From the NCBI RefSeq assembly GCF_030053835.1, contig NZ_CP125655.1:1302001-1366000 (forward strand): a stretch of 64,000 nt of DNA. The letters are read 5' to 3'. The position numbers and the translations under genes were made by a program. The notes under the pieces were generated by a model, which saw only the letters and a program-made list of their open reading frames with translations, searched no databases and had not been told where the DNA came from. Shown here one piece after another: positions 37,503 through 46,259 of the stretch (the first letter of the stretch is position 1; every line of letters starts with the position of its first letter). Source of the stretch: Cellulomonas sp. ES6 (GTDB lineage Bacteria; Actinomycetota; Actinomycetes; Actinomycetales; Cellulomonadaceae).

Positions 37503-38621
37503 ATGCGCATCGCCCTGATCGTCCGGCACCCCGTGCTGCCGGAGGTGACCGCCGGCGGCATCCTCGACCTGCACCACCTGGCCCGGGAGCTCGTGCGCGC
37601 GGGCCACGTGCCGGAGGTCGTCGCGACGAAGTACGGCGGACGACGGCTGCTGCCCCGCCGCGCCCTGCAGCGGCTGCGGCCGCACCACCCGGCCGCCTGG
37701 GCGGACGACGCCCAGGGGTACCGGACCACGCGCTACGGCCCGTGGTCGATGCGGGCCGGCGTCGAGCGGCGGCTGGACCACGGCGACTGGGACGTGGTCG
37801 CCCTGCAGGACGTGGCCACGTTCGACCTGGTCGAGCCGGTGCACCGCCGCGGGATCCCCCTGCTGATCCGCATCGTCGCGATGCAGGAGGTCGACGAGCT
37901 CGCGCGGCGCAGCGCCGCCGACCCGCGCTTCGCCGCCGTGCTGCGCGACCCGCGGGTGCGCGTGGTCAGCAACTCCCGCTACGTCGCCGGCCGGGTCCGG
38001 GACGCGCTCGGCCTGGAGACCCCCGTGGTCTACCCGCCGATCGACCTCGGCGACTGCCGCACGACCGGGCACGACCCCGTGCACGTCACGATGGTCAACC
38101 CCCGGGACGTCAAGGGCATCGACACCACGCTCGCGGTCGCCGCGCTGCTGCCGCACCGGCAGTTCCTGCTGCAGGAGGCGTGGGCGCTCGACCCGGAGGA
38201 GCGCGACGCCCTGCTCGCCCGGCTGCGCACGCTGCCGAACGTGCGGCTCGCCCCGGTGACCGACCGCATGGCGGAGGTCTACCGGCGCACCGCGGTCCTG
38301 CTCGCGCCGTCCCGGGTGGTCGAGACGTTCGGGCGCGTGGCGCTCGAGGCCGCGGCCAACGGCATCCCCGTGGTCGCGACGCGCGCCGGCGGGCTGCCCG
38401 AGGCGGTCGGCCCCGGTGGCGTGCTCGTGGAACCGTCCGCGGGCCCGCGGACGTGGGCCGGCGCCGTCGAGGGCCTGCTCGCGGACCCGGCGCGGTACGC
38501 CCGCGTCGCCGCCGCCGGCCGGGCGCACGCGGCGCAGCCGGCGTTCGACCAGAGCGTGGTGGCCGCCGCGATCCTGCGGGTCGCGCTCAGCGCGGCGGGC
38601 GGGACGACGCTGGCCGCCTGA
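37503..38621 (+). CDS. Glycosyltransferase family 4
   Basis: A 372-residue GT-B glycosyltransferase. The N-terminus MRIALIVRHPVLPEVTAGGI leads the acceptor domain; the donor domain holds VTMVNPRDVKGIDTTLAVA and APSRVVETFGRVALEAAANG, with the conserved E-x7-E pair, then GIPVVATRAGGLPEAV. The ATG at 37503 is preceded by GAAGGAG; a GTG at 37449 overlapping the lhgO stop is possible but lacks such a site. In one unit with lhgO. Confidence 0.9.
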   Translation: MRIALIVRHPVLPEVTAGGILDLHHLARELVRAGHVPEVVATKYGGRRLLPRRALQRLRPHHPAAWADDAQGYRTTRYGPWSMRAGVERRLDHGDWDVVALQDVATFDLVEPVHRRGIPLLIRIVAMQEVDELARRSAADPRFAAVLRDPRVRVVSNSRYVAGRVRDALGLETPVVYPPIDLGDCRTTGHDPVHVTMVNPRDVKGIDTTLAVAALLPHRQFLLQEAWALDPEERDALLARLRTLPNVRLAPVTDRMAEVYRRTAVLLAPSRVVETFGRVALEAAANGIPVVATRAGGLPEAVGPGGVLVEPSAGPRTWAGAVEGLLADPARYARVAAAGRAHAAQPAFDQSVVAAAILRVALSAAGGTTLAA

Positions 38622-38698
38622 GTGCGCCGGATGTGCCGAGTGCGCCGGATGTGCCGCGTGCGCTGAATGTGCCGAGTGCGCTGAATGCGCTGCGCCGA
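38622..38698. repeat. Tandem 18-bp repeat (GTGCGCCGGATGTGCCGA)
   Basis: Units at 38622-38639, 38640-38657 and 38658-38675 with one or three changes, then a longer degenerate copy to 38698. It begins right after the GT4 stop codon. Confidence 0.85.
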
Positions 38699-38714
38699 GT
38701 GCGCCTGAGCCCAT

Positions 38715-38766
38715 CGGCGTCTGCACGCGCAGACGCCGGGCCCCTGATGGAGGGAGGGGCCCGGCG
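38715..38766. terminator. Two overlapping hairpins, bidirectional terminator
   Basis: CGGCGTCTGC / GCAGACGCCG (38715-38738, loop ACGC) and a 12-bp stem including CCGGGCCCCT / AGGGGCCCGG (38734-38766). They share bases 38734-38738, so only one can form fully at a time. They lie between converging genes. Confidence 0.7.
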
Positions 38767-38786
38767 CCGGTCGGTGGACGCGCTGG

Positions 38787-39626
38787 TCAGCGCATCATGT
38801 CGCGCATCATCGCCCGCACGGGCGGGTACTCGGAGAGCAGCTCCCCCGCGGTGCGCGTGCGGTAGCCGTCCGCCGCGATCCGCCGCAGCAGCGCGTCGAG
38901 CACGGCGGCGCGGTCGTGGCGGGGCAGCTCCGACGGGTCGGACGCGGTCTCCGGGTCGGCCCGGGTGTCGTGCATGAGCACGAGCGCCCCGGGGTGCAGC
39001 GAGGCGTACGCCCGGCGCACCATCTCGTCCTGCTCGCCGTGGTACCAGTCCTCCACGGAGGACGACCACAGCACCACCCGCAGGCCCTGGCGCGCCCACC
39101 CGCGGCGCTGCCGCACGGTGTGCGAGCCGTACGGGGGCCGGAACAGGTGGATCGGCCGCCCGGCGATCTGCTCGACGACGGCGCGCGACTCCGCCACCAC
39201 GCGCATGGACTCCTCGTACGGCACCTGCGCGAGCCGGCGGCGGTGGTCGCGGCTGTGCAGCGCGAGCTCGTGCCCCTCGGCGACGATGCGCCGCACGAGG
39301 TCGGGGTGCTGCTCCGCGGCCTCGCTGAGGACGAAGAACGTGGCGTGCGCGCCGCGCTCGCCCAGCACGTCGAGCAGGCGCGGCGTGTGGTGCGGGTCGG
39401 GGCCGTCGTCGAACGTCAGCGCCACCACCCGGTCGAGCGTCTCGACGCCGACGAGCGCCGCGAGCGGCTGCAGGACGGGCCGCGCCAGCTCGACGACCGC
39501 GCGCCGGGGCAGCGGCCGCGGCGCGGGGTCCCCGAACTCCCCCATGTCGCGGCGCAGCACGACGCGCCCCCGACCGGGGTGCAGCCGCGGGGCGGACTGC
39601 TCGCGGGGGACGAGAGGTGTCGGCAT
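38787..39626 (-). CDS. Polysaccharide deacetylase family protein
   Basis: A 279-residue NodB-homology (CE4) protein that removes N- or O-acetyl groups from polysaccharide. Motif 1 is ALTFDDGPDPHHTP (catalytic Asp at about 73, metal Asp at 74), motif 2 ELALHSRDHRRR supplies the two His ligands, motif 3 is LFRPPYGSHT, and motif 5 is ALVLMHDT. No signal peptide is visible, so it may act inside the cell on precursors or be exported otherwise. ATG with GGAGG five bases upstream; one shared motif lies 111-134 bp upstream. Confidence 0.92.
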   Translation of the reverse strand: MPTPLVPREQSAPRLHPGRGRVVLRRDMGEFGDPAPRPLPRRAVVELARPVLQPLAALVGVETLDRVVALTFDDGPDPHHTPRLLDVLGERGAHATFFVLSEAAEQHPDLVRRIVAEGHELALHSRDHRRRLAQVPYEESMRVVAESRAVVEQIAGRPIHLFRPPYGSHTVRQRRGWARQGLRVVLWSSSVEDWYHGEQDEMVRRAYASLHPGALVLMHDTRADPETASDPSELPRHDRAAVLDALLRRIAADGYRTRTAGELLSEYPPVRAMMRDMMR

Positions 39627-39736
39627 GGGGGCCTCCTGCGCGGCGGGCCGGGCCGGGTGGCGCCGGGCGGCGCGCTCACGGTGCGTCGGCGGGGTGGGCT
39701 GGCCGGGCCAGTCTGCCCGCCTGGGGGCGCCCTGGA

Positions 39737-39760
39737 TGTCCGATTTGCGGCTTTTCACCC
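39737..39760. promoter_or_regulatory. Glycan-locus motif, site 4
   Basis: On the minus strand GGGTGA, eight bases, then AAATCGGACA, a perfect core. It lies between the GMC oxidoreductase stop and the deacetylase start, so it serves the deacetylase. Confidence 0.6.
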
Positions 39761-39781
39761 CATCGCCGGAACGCGGGTCGT

Positions 39782-41455
39782 TCACCCGAACGTGGCGAGG
39801 ACCTCCTCCGCGAGCCGCGACGCCAGCGCCACGAGGGTCAGCGTCGGGTTCGCGAAGCCGCCCGTCGGGAACACCGACGTGCTCGCCACGTACAGGTTGC
39901 CCAGCCCGTGCACCCGGCAGTCCGGGTCCACGACGCCGAGCGCCGGGTCGGCGTGCATCCGCGTCGTGCCCAGGTAGTGGTTGGTGGAGGAGCCGAGCAC
40001 CACGGGGTCCACACCCGCGAGCGCCGGGCGCAGCTCCCCCAGCCCCGCACGCCGGACCGCCTCGGCGACCAGCGCGTGCGCGCCCGCCGCGGCGCGGGCG
40101 TCCTCGGGCGTCCACCGCCAGTCGACGCGCAGCCGCCGGACCCCGAACGCGTCGGTCTGGTCCCCGAGCGTCACCCGGTTGCCCGGGTGCGGCGCCTGCT
40201 CCGCCTGGTGCAGCACCCGCAGGTGGTCGAAGTGCCGCGACGGCCGCCGGAAGGTCGACCACCCGCCGTGGCCCACGTAGGTCGAGCGCCGCCCGCCGGA
40301 GTGCAGGGCCTGGCGCAGCACCGACCCGCCGCCCGAGATCGCGCCCCACAGGTCCGCCGCGCCCGGCAGCCGGCGCGCCCGCAGCGCGTCCCGCACCGCG
40401 ACCGCCGACCGCCGCGCCGCCGCACCCCGGTCGTCGCCGGCCTCCGGCTCGCGCTGGCTGGCGTGCCGCGGGAAGAACATCGTCGACAGCTGCGTCACGG
40501 GCTCCGACCGCAGGGCGTCGTCGCTGAGGCGCAGGTGCCCCATCACGGGCACGCCCTCGATGGTCCGCAGGTCGTACAGCGCCATCTCGTCCACCAGCGA
40601 CCGGTCCGCCGGCTCCAGCACGCCGCCGTCCACCAGCGGGTGGTCCATGAAGTTCCGGCCCAGCGGGTCGGTGCCGCGCGCCCCGCCCGCGCGCTCCAGC
40701 GCCCGCCGCACGCCGGTCGAGCCGAGCATGAGCTGGGTGGTCGCCAGCCCGCCGCCCGCGAGCACGACCGTCGGCGCCCGGAACACCACCTCGCGCCCCG
40801 GCACGCTCATCGTGCGGACCTCCGTGACGCGCGTCGCGCCCGGGTCGGTGCGCAGCTCCACGACGTACGCGTGGTGGAACACCGTGCAGGACGGGTCGCC
40901 GGCGACGGTCCGGATGTGGCGTTCCGCGAACTCCCGCCGGTCGGCGAACTGGAACACGTCCGTCGTCACCACCGCCTCGTCCAGCGGCAGGCGGGTGGCA
41001 CCCGGGCGCTCCCACGGGTCGGCCGCGTACCCCTCGGGCCGCAGCCCGAACAGCTCCTGCGCGCGCCGGAAGCCGGGCTCGAGGTCGGCCGGCGTGATCG
41101 GCCAGCCGCTCCCCGGCAGCCACGGCCGGGCCTCCAGGTCCGCGTCCGACAGCGGCACCAGGCGCAGCCCGCGCCGCCCCCCGCCGAGGTCGACGCTCCA
41201 CAGGTTCGCGTTCCCGCCGACCCGCCGCGTGCCGCTGATCTGGTCGACCGTCCCGAACTCGAGCCCGTCCGCGGCGAGCTGCAGCCGATCCGCCTCCGGG
41301 TCCAGGTCCGGGCCCCCGGACTCCAGCACCGCGACGGTCAGGCCCCGGGCGAGCAGCCCCAGGGCGACCGTCACGCCGGCCGGGCCGGAGCCGACGACGC
41401 AGACGTCGGCCGTGCGGACAGCTCCCGGACGCAGCGTGCGCGCGTCGACGATCAT
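39782..41455 (-). CDS. GMC family oxidoreductase
   Basis: FAD-dependent alcohol/sugar oxidoreductase of 557 residues. ADVCVVGSGPAGVTVALGLLARG is the FAD-binding start, followed by GTRRVGGNANLWSVDLG and, at the C-terminus, STNHYLGTTRMHADPALGV with the conserved His and VHGLGNLYVASTSVFPTGGFANPT. Related proteins sit in other polysaccharide loci, where they are thought to oxidise a sugar hydroxyl. ATG with GGGGAGGGG upstream. The substrate is unknown. Confidence 0.9.
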   Translation of the reverse strand: MIVDARTLRPGAVRTADVCVVGSGPAGVTVALGLLARGLTVAVLESGGPDLDPEADRLQLAADGLEFGTVDQISGTRRVGGNANLWSVDLGGGRRGLRLVPLSDADLEARPWLPGSGWPITPADLEPGFRRAQELFGLRPEGYAADPWERPGATRLPLDEAVVTTDVFQFADRREFAERHIRTVAGDPSCTVFHHAYVVELRTDPGATRVTEVRTMSVPGREVVFRAPTVVLAGGGLATTQLMLGSTGVRRALERAGGARGTDPLGRNFMDHPLVDGGVLEPADRSLVDEMALYDLRTIEGVPVMGHLRLSDDALRSEPVTQLSTMFFPRHASQREPEAGDDRGAAARRSAVAVRDALRARRLPGAADLWGAISGGGSVLRQALHSGGRRSTYVGHGGWSTFRRPSRHFDHLRVLHQAEQAPHPGNRVTLGDQTDAFGVRRLRVDWRWTPEDARAAAGAHALVAEAVRRAGLGELRPALAGVDPVVLGSSTNHYLGTTRMHADPALGVVDPDCRVHGLGNLYVASTSVFPTGGFANPTLTLVALASRLAEEVLATFG

Positions 41456-41667
41456 CGCCCCTCCCCCGGGTCCGTCCGCTCGCTCCTCGGGCGGACGGGG
41501 AAGTCCTACACCCTCCGCGGGTCCGCGCGGGAGGGGTGTCCGGGTGAGAACCGGGCGACCGAGCGGGACCAAGGCCCCACGGGCCGCCGCGGGGCGCCTC
41601 GTACGGTGCCCGCAGGCAGCCAGCCGCATGCCTCTCATCCGACGACGGATCGACCTCGAGGACAGAC

Positions 41668-41988
41668 GTGCGGCACACGAGACGAACGCTCCTGGCAGCC
41701 CTGGCGACAGCCCTCCTGCTCATCTCCGGCGGCGCCACCGCCCAGGCCGGCGACGGGTCGTGCAACGCCGGCTACATCTCCGCCAACGGCAAGCAGTGCC
41801 GGCAGACGCGCTTCTACGAGCACGCAGCCGACACGAACGGCCAGCCGTACGGCGCCTACGTCACGCTCAACAGCCGGACCTGGTCCTCGACGTTCAACCG
41901 CGACCCCGACCTGCGCAACGGCGCCTGGACGGTGACGAGCGACTTCAACGACCGGATCAGCGGCTTCGTCCACACGAGCTGCGGGTGA
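41668..41988 (+). CDS. Small secreted three-cysteine protein (unrecognised)
   Basis: A 106-residue precursor with a clear Sec signal peptide (RR then a hydrophobic core, AQA cleavage site at about residue 27), leaving a mature protein of about 79 residues with Cys at about 32, 44 and 105. I do not recognise the family. The GTG start has GAGGA upstream; the stop overlaps the next gene by four bases. As the first gene of an operon with a lipoprotein, an adaptor and an ABC transporter it could be a secreted effector or bacteriocin-like product, but that rests on context only. Confidence 0.85.
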   Translation: MRHTRRTLLAALATALLLISGGATAQAGDGSCNAGYISANGKQCRQTRFYEHAADTNGQPYGAYVTLNSRTWSSTFNRDPDLRNGAWTVTSDFNDRISGFVHTSCG

Positions 41989-42908
41989 GGCCCCGCCAGA
42001 CCCGGCGACCGGCGGCAGGAGCCGGCGCAGGGCTGCTCGTGGTCGCCCTCCTCGTCGGCTGCGGTGCGAGCGACCGAGCCGCCCCGACGCCGACGACGGC
42101 GCCCGGTCTCGACCTCGGCGCGACGCTCGACAGCGCGAGCGGTGCCGTGACGCTGCCGTTCGAGCGGTTCATCGCGTCCGGCGAGGAGGAGGCCCTGTTC
42201 GACGCCGCCCGGGAAGCGCTCGTCGCCCGGTGCGCCCAGGAGCTCGGGGTCCCGTACTACGGCATCGAGCACTCCTACCCCGAGGAGTACCGCTCGGACA
42301 TGGCCTGGGGTCCGTGGACCGTCGACCAGGCCGAGCGGTTCGCGAACACGCTGCCGCTGACGCCCGCGGACCAGGTCGCGAACGGGCTGGTGCCGGCGGG
42401 ATCCGCCGCCGCAGACCGCTACCACCCGAACTTCGAGCTGACCGACGACCAGCGCGCCGCGGTGGAGTCGTCCTGCACCGACTCGGAGGACTACCGCTAC
42501 TTCGAGCAGGTCGGCGTCGGCGACGGCCCCTGGGACGAGCAGATCGCGCCGATCTGGAACTCCCTCCCGGACCGCGACGACGTGCAGACGCTGCTCGGCG
42601 AGCTCGGCGCCTGCTACCGGGCGGCGGGCCTCCAGCCCGTGACGGGGCAGCCCTGGCTCGTGACCGCCGGGTCCTGGGAGATCAGCGAGGAGCAGGTCAC
42701 CATCGCCCTGCAGATCGTCACGTGCAAGGACGAGGTCGACTTCACCCGGCGGATCGCCGGCATCGAGGCGGGCCTGCAGGCCGCGGTCGTCCTGGAGCAC
42801 GCCGACGAGCTGGTGGCACAGCGCGCCGAGCTCGACGCGGCGGTGCAGCGCGCGCGGGAGGTGCTCGCCGAGAACGCCGACGTCATCCACCACGGTGCCG
42901 GGTCGTGA
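41985..42908 (+). CDS. Lipoprotein of unknown function
   Basis: A 307-residue lipoprotein: lipobox LLVGC at about residue 26, then a Thr/Pro-rich linker and a helical domain containing spaced cysteines (ALVARCAQELGVPYYGIEH, ESSCTDSEDYRYFE, LGELGACYRAAGLQP, ALQIVTCKDEVDF). I know no function. GTG start overlapping the small-protein stop, and its own stop overlaps the next gene (GTGA at both junctions), so it is tightly coupled within the operon. Confidence 0.85.
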   Translation: MRPRQTRRPAAGAGAGLLVVALLVGCGASDRAAPTPTTAPGLDLGATLDSASGAVTLPFERFIASGEEEALFDAAREALVARCAQELGVPYYGIEHSYPEEYRSDMAWGPWTVDQAERFANTLPLTPADQVANGLVPAGSAAADRYHPNFELTDDQRAAVESSCTDSEDYRYFEQVGVGDGPWDEQIAPIWNSLPDRDDVQTLLGELGACYRAAGLQPVTGQPWLVTAGSWEISEEQVTIALQIVTCKDEVDFTRRIAGIEAGLQAAVVLEHADELVAQRAELDAAVQRAREVLAENADVIHHGAGS

Positions 42909-44197
42909 CTCCCCGGGCCGGACGAGCCGGGGCGGCAGGTCGACGCCGGGGTCGCTGGATCGCCGTCTGGGCCGGCGCCGCGGCAGGTGCGGTCGTCCTG
43001 GCGTTCGCCGCGGGCGCACTCGTCCGCTCCCCCTGGGACGACGCCGTCGACGCGGGGGCGACGCGCCCGGAGGTCACCGCCGTCGTCGAGCACCGGTCGC
43101 TGGTCCTCGACACAGCGGCGACACGGGGCGAGGTCCGGCTGGGCACCGACGTCGTCGTCCCGGCGCCGGCCGCGGAGCCGGTGGCCATGGTGACCGCGGT
43201 GCGGGTCGAGCCGGGGCAGCGGGTCGACGCCGGCGCCGCCCTCGCTGACGTCGCGGGCCGGCCCGTCATCGCGTGGACGCTGCCGTTCGGCCCCTACCGG
43301 GACCTCGTCCCCGGGGACGAGGGTCCCGACGTCCGTGAGATCCAGACCGCGCTGACCCGCTCGGGTCACTACGGCGGTGCCGTCGACGGCGTCTACGGCA
43401 CCGCGACCGCCCGGGCCGTGGACGCGCTGTACGCCGCGGTCGGGGCAGAACCGCCTCCGCCGGAAGCGGACGCGGTCGAGGCGGCGGCGCGGACTCAGGA
43501 CCAGGTGCGGGCGGCGACGGAGGCCCTCGCCGCTGCCCGCGCCGAGGACGGGTCGCCCACCGCGGGGACGACGCAGGCGGCGCAGGACCTCGACCGCGCC
43601 CGCCGAGAGGCTGCCGCAGCGGTGCTCGCGGCATCGACGCCGCTGCCGCGCGGGGAGATCGCCCTGGTGCCCGAGAGCGGGGCCGTCGTGACGCAGATCG
43701 CCGCGCTCGGCACCGACCTCTCGGACGGCGGGGTCCCGCTCGCGACGCTCCGTGCGGGCGTCCCGCAGGTCCTGGCGCGCGTGGGGGTCACGAACGCGTC
43801 CGCCTTCAGCGTCGGGACCGAGGTGGAGGTGCGCGGCGTCGACGGCACGGCCCGCGCCGTCGCGACCGTGAGCGCCGTCTCGGAGTTCCGGGCCACCGCG
43901 ACGGACGCCGGGCAGGCACCGGGATACGACCTCCAGCTCGAGCTGGACGCAGCCCACTCGTTCGCCCACGAGGACGACGTGCTGCTGGTGCCCCTCGAGG
44001 GCACGCCGGCGCTGGAGGGCCTCGCAGTCCCGCTCACCGCGATCCGCGACGACGAGCACGGCGCCTACGTCCTCGTCAGCGGAGGGGCTGCTCCGCGGAA
44101 GGTCGAGGTGGACGTGGAGGGCACCGCGCAGGGATGGGCCGTCGTCTCGGGCCGGGACCTCGAGGTCGGCGACCTCGTCGTGGTGCAGATCGGATGA
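42905..44197 (+). CDS. Peptidoglycan-binding periplasmic adaptor (HlyD/MacA-like)
   Basis: A 430-residue membrane-anchored adaptor. One transmembrane helix near residue 20-40, a biotinyl-lipoyl-like region with AMVTAVRVEPGQRVDAGAA, an inserted peptidoglycan-binding domain (VPGDEGPDVREIQTALTRSG and GGAVDGVYGTATARAVDALY, about residues 137-180), an alpha-helical section, and beta-rich domains toward the end. MacA-like adaptors link a MacB-type transporter to the wall. GTG start overlapping the upstream stop. Confidence 0.85.
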   Translation: MTPRAGRAGAAGRRRGRWIAVWAGAAAGAVVLAFAAGALVRSPWDDAVDAGATRPEVTAVVEHRSLVLDTAATRGEVRLGTDVVVPAPAAEPVAMVTAVRVEPGQRVDAGAALADVAGRPVIAWTLPFGPYRDLVPGDEGPDVREIQTALTRSGHYGGAVDGVYGTATARAVDALYAAVGAEPPPPEADAVEAAARTQDQVRAATEALAAARAEDGSPTAGTTQAAQDLDRARREAAAAVLAASTPLPRGEIALVPESGAVVTQIAALGTDLSDGGVPLATLRAGVPQVLARVGVTNASAFSVGTEVEVRGVDGTARAVATVSAVSEFRATATDAGQAPGYDLQLELDAAHSFAHEDDVLLVPLEGTPALEGLAVPLTAIRDDEHGAYVLVSGGAAPRKVEVDVEGTAQGWAVVSGRDLEVGDLVVVQIG

Positions 44198-44886
44198 CCG
44201 TCGTCGAGCTCGACGGGGTGACCAAGTCCTACCCCGGGCGCGAACCGGTCCCCGTGCTGCGGGACGTGGGGCTCTCGGTGCGGGCCGGGGAGCGCCTCGC
44301 GGTGGTCGGGCGGTCCGGCGCGGGGAAGTCGACGCTCCTCAACCTGCTGGGTCTGCTCGACGTGCCCACCTCCGGCCGGTACCGGCTGCTCGGGTCCGAC
44401 ACGTCACGGCTCCGCCGCGGCGACCGCGACCGGCTGCGGTCGGGCACCATCGGCTTCGTCTTCCAGGAGCACCACGTCCTCGGGCACCGGACGGTGGGCG
44501 AGAACGTCGACCTCGCGCTCGCAGCGTCCGGCGTGCCGCACCGGGACCGGCCGACCCTGGTCGACGCAGCGCTCCGGCGGGTCGGCCTCGGGGCGCACGT
44601 CCAGGCGCGCAGCGGGCTGCTCTCCGGGGGCGAGAAGCAGCGGCTCGCCGTCGCCCGGGCGGTCGTCACCCGACCGAGGCTGCTGCTCGCGGACGAGCCG
44701 ACCGGGAACCTCGACGACGAGAACGCCGCCGACGTCCTGCGGCTGTTCCGCGAGCAGGCCGACGACGGCGTGGCGGTCGTCGTCATCACGCACTCCGCCC
44801 GGGTCGCCGCCTGGGCCCACCGTGTGCTGGAGGTCGCCGACGGCCGGCTGCGCGCGACGGCACCGCCCGCCGGAGCCCGTCCATGA
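44194..44886 (+). CDS. ABC transporter ATP-binding protein (MacB/LolD-type)
   Basis: A 230-residue ATPase: Walker A GRSGAGKSTLL, Q-loop FVFQEHHVLGHRT, signature LLSGGEKQRLAVARA and Walker B LLLADEPTGNLD, all typical of the MacB/LolD group that drives mechanotransmission. The ATG overlaps the adaptor stop (ATGA), and its stop overlaps the permease start. Confidence 0.92.
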   Translation: MTVVELDGVTKSYPGREPVPVLRDVGLSVRAGERLAVVGRSGAGKSTLLNLLGLLDVPTSGRYRLLGSDTSRLRRGDRDRLRSGTIGFVFQEHHVLGHRTVGENVDLALAASGVPHRDRPTLVDAALRRVGLGAHVQARSGLLSGGEKQRLAVARAVVTRPRLLLADEPTGNLDDENAADVLRLFREQADDGVAVVVITHSARVAAWAHRVLEVADGRLRATAPPAGARP

Positions 44887-46097
44887 GTCGTCTCGTCCGG
44901 GGCGGTCGCGTGACGTGGACGCGCGACGTGCTGCGCGACGTCCTCGTGGAGATGGGTGCGCGCCGCTCGCGATCGGTCCTGGCCGTGGTCGCCGTCGCTC
45001 TCAGCGTCGGTGCCCTGCTCGCCTCGGTGGGGCTGTCGCGCGCCGCGGCGCGCCAGGTCGACGCCGACCTCGCCGCCGCGACGCTCGACATGGTCACGGT
45101 CACGGTCGCCCACGCGTCGGGGACCGACGCGGAGGGGACGACGTTCCCCTCCGACGCGCCCGCCCGGGTGACGGCCCTGGCGCCCGTCGTCGGGGCGGGC
45201 CTGCGGATCGACGTGTCGCCTCTGCGCGCGACGTCCGTCACACGGGCGCCGGTCGCCGGATCGGACCCGCAGGACGCAGGCCTGCTCGTCTCGGGGATGA
45301 CGTCGGGCTACCTCGAGGCGGCGCAGGCGGACGCCGGGCCGGGTGCGCGGTGGCTGGACCACGAGGAGCCCGTCGTGCTCCTGGGCGTCCGCGCGGCGGC
45401 CGCCCTGCACGTGCCCGTCACCGACGACCCCCGGGGCCTGAGCGTGTGGGTCGACGGACGACGCCATGACGTCGTCGGGTTCCTGGACGAAGGGCGCACG
45501 GACCTGGAGCGCGTCGTGGCGATCCCGTACCGCGGTGCCGTCAGGAGCGTCGGCGGCGACCGGGAGGCGCGGATGCTGATCCGCAGCGTCCCGGGGGCGG
45601 GGGCCGTCGTCGCCGACGTGGTCCGTCTGGCGATCAGACCCGACGCCCCAGCCGCGCTCGCCGCGTCACCGGTGCTCGACACCTCGACCGTCCGTGCCGG
45701 GGTCTCCAGCCGGCTGGGGCGTCTCGTCGGGTGGGTCGGTGCGCTGCTGCTCGCACTGTCCGTGCTGCTCATCTCGGGTTCCATGGCCGTCGGCGTGCTG
45801 ACCCGGACCCCGGAGATCGGCCTGCGGCGCGCGCTCGGCGCCTCGCGCGGCACCGTCGCGGCCGTGTTCCTGGTGGAGGGTGCCGTGACAGGAGCCCTCG
45901 GCGGCCTCACGGGCGCGGCCCTGACCGCGTGGTCGGTCACCGCTGCCGCGGCCGCGAGCGGGTGGACGGCAGGGCTCGACGCGTGGTGGGTCGTCGTCGG
46001 GCCTGCTCTGGGTGCGGCCGTCGGCACCGTCTCCGCGGTCCGCCCTGCGCTGCGGGCGGCCGCGATCGAGCCGGCGCTGGCCGTCCGCTCGTCCTGA
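44883..46097 (+). CDS. ABC transporter permease (MacB/FtsX-type)
   Basis: A 404-residue permease. One N-terminal transmembrane helix, a large extracytoplasmic domain of about 220 residues, then three C-terminal helices and the FtsX-domain pattern GVLTRTPEIGLRRALGASRGTVAAVFLVEGAV split across them. With the preceding ATPase and adaptor it forms a MacAB-like machine; likely substrate by context is the small secreted protein or another envelope peptide. Confidence 0.9.
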   Translation: MSRLVRGGRVTWTRDVLRDVLVEMGARRSRSVLAVVAVALSVGALLASVGLSRAAARQVDADLAAATLDMVTVTVAHASGTDAEGTTFPSDAPARVTALAPVVGAGLRIDVSPLRATSVTRAPVAGSDPQDAGLLVSGMTSGYLEAAQADAGPGARWLDHEEPVVLLGVRAAAALHVPVTDDPRGLSVWVDGRRHDVVGFLDEGRTDLERVVAIPYRGAVRSVGGDREARMLIRSVPGAGAVVADVVRLAIRPDAPAALAASPVLDTSTVRAGVSSRLGRLVGWVGALLLALSVLLISGSMAVGVLTRTPEIGLRRALGASRGTVAAVFLVEGAVTGALGGLTGAALTAWSVTAAAAASGWTAGLDAWWVVVGPALGAAVGTVSAVRPALRAAAIEPALAVRSS

Positions 46098-46136
46098 GCC
46101 TCGTCCGCGCGTGCCGGGCTGCCCGCAGGACCGTTC

Positions 46137-46160
46137 GGGCGAAATGTCCGACTTTCACCC
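46137..46160. promoter_or_regulatory. Glycan-locus motif, site 5
   Basis: AAATGTCCGACTTTCACCC; on the opposite strand GAAAGTCGGACATTTC, a core match, flanked by an inverted GGGYGAAA/TTTCACCC pair. 100 bp upstream of the cytidylyltransferase start; a TAGCCT box lies in between. Confidence 0.6.
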
Positions 46161-46259
46161 GTTCATACCTGTCTGGGTGGAAATGCCCCGACTAGCCTCG
46201 GGGCCAGAGCCGGCAGTCCACGCGGCCACCACACCCCCGTCCCCCGCCCTGGAGGAGCC

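Noticed and set aside
41668..41988. Lactococcin 972-type bacteriocin identity for the small secreted protein
   Set aside because: The operon context suggested it, but the mature sequence does not show the family pattern that I know and has three cysteines, so only a neutral description is given.
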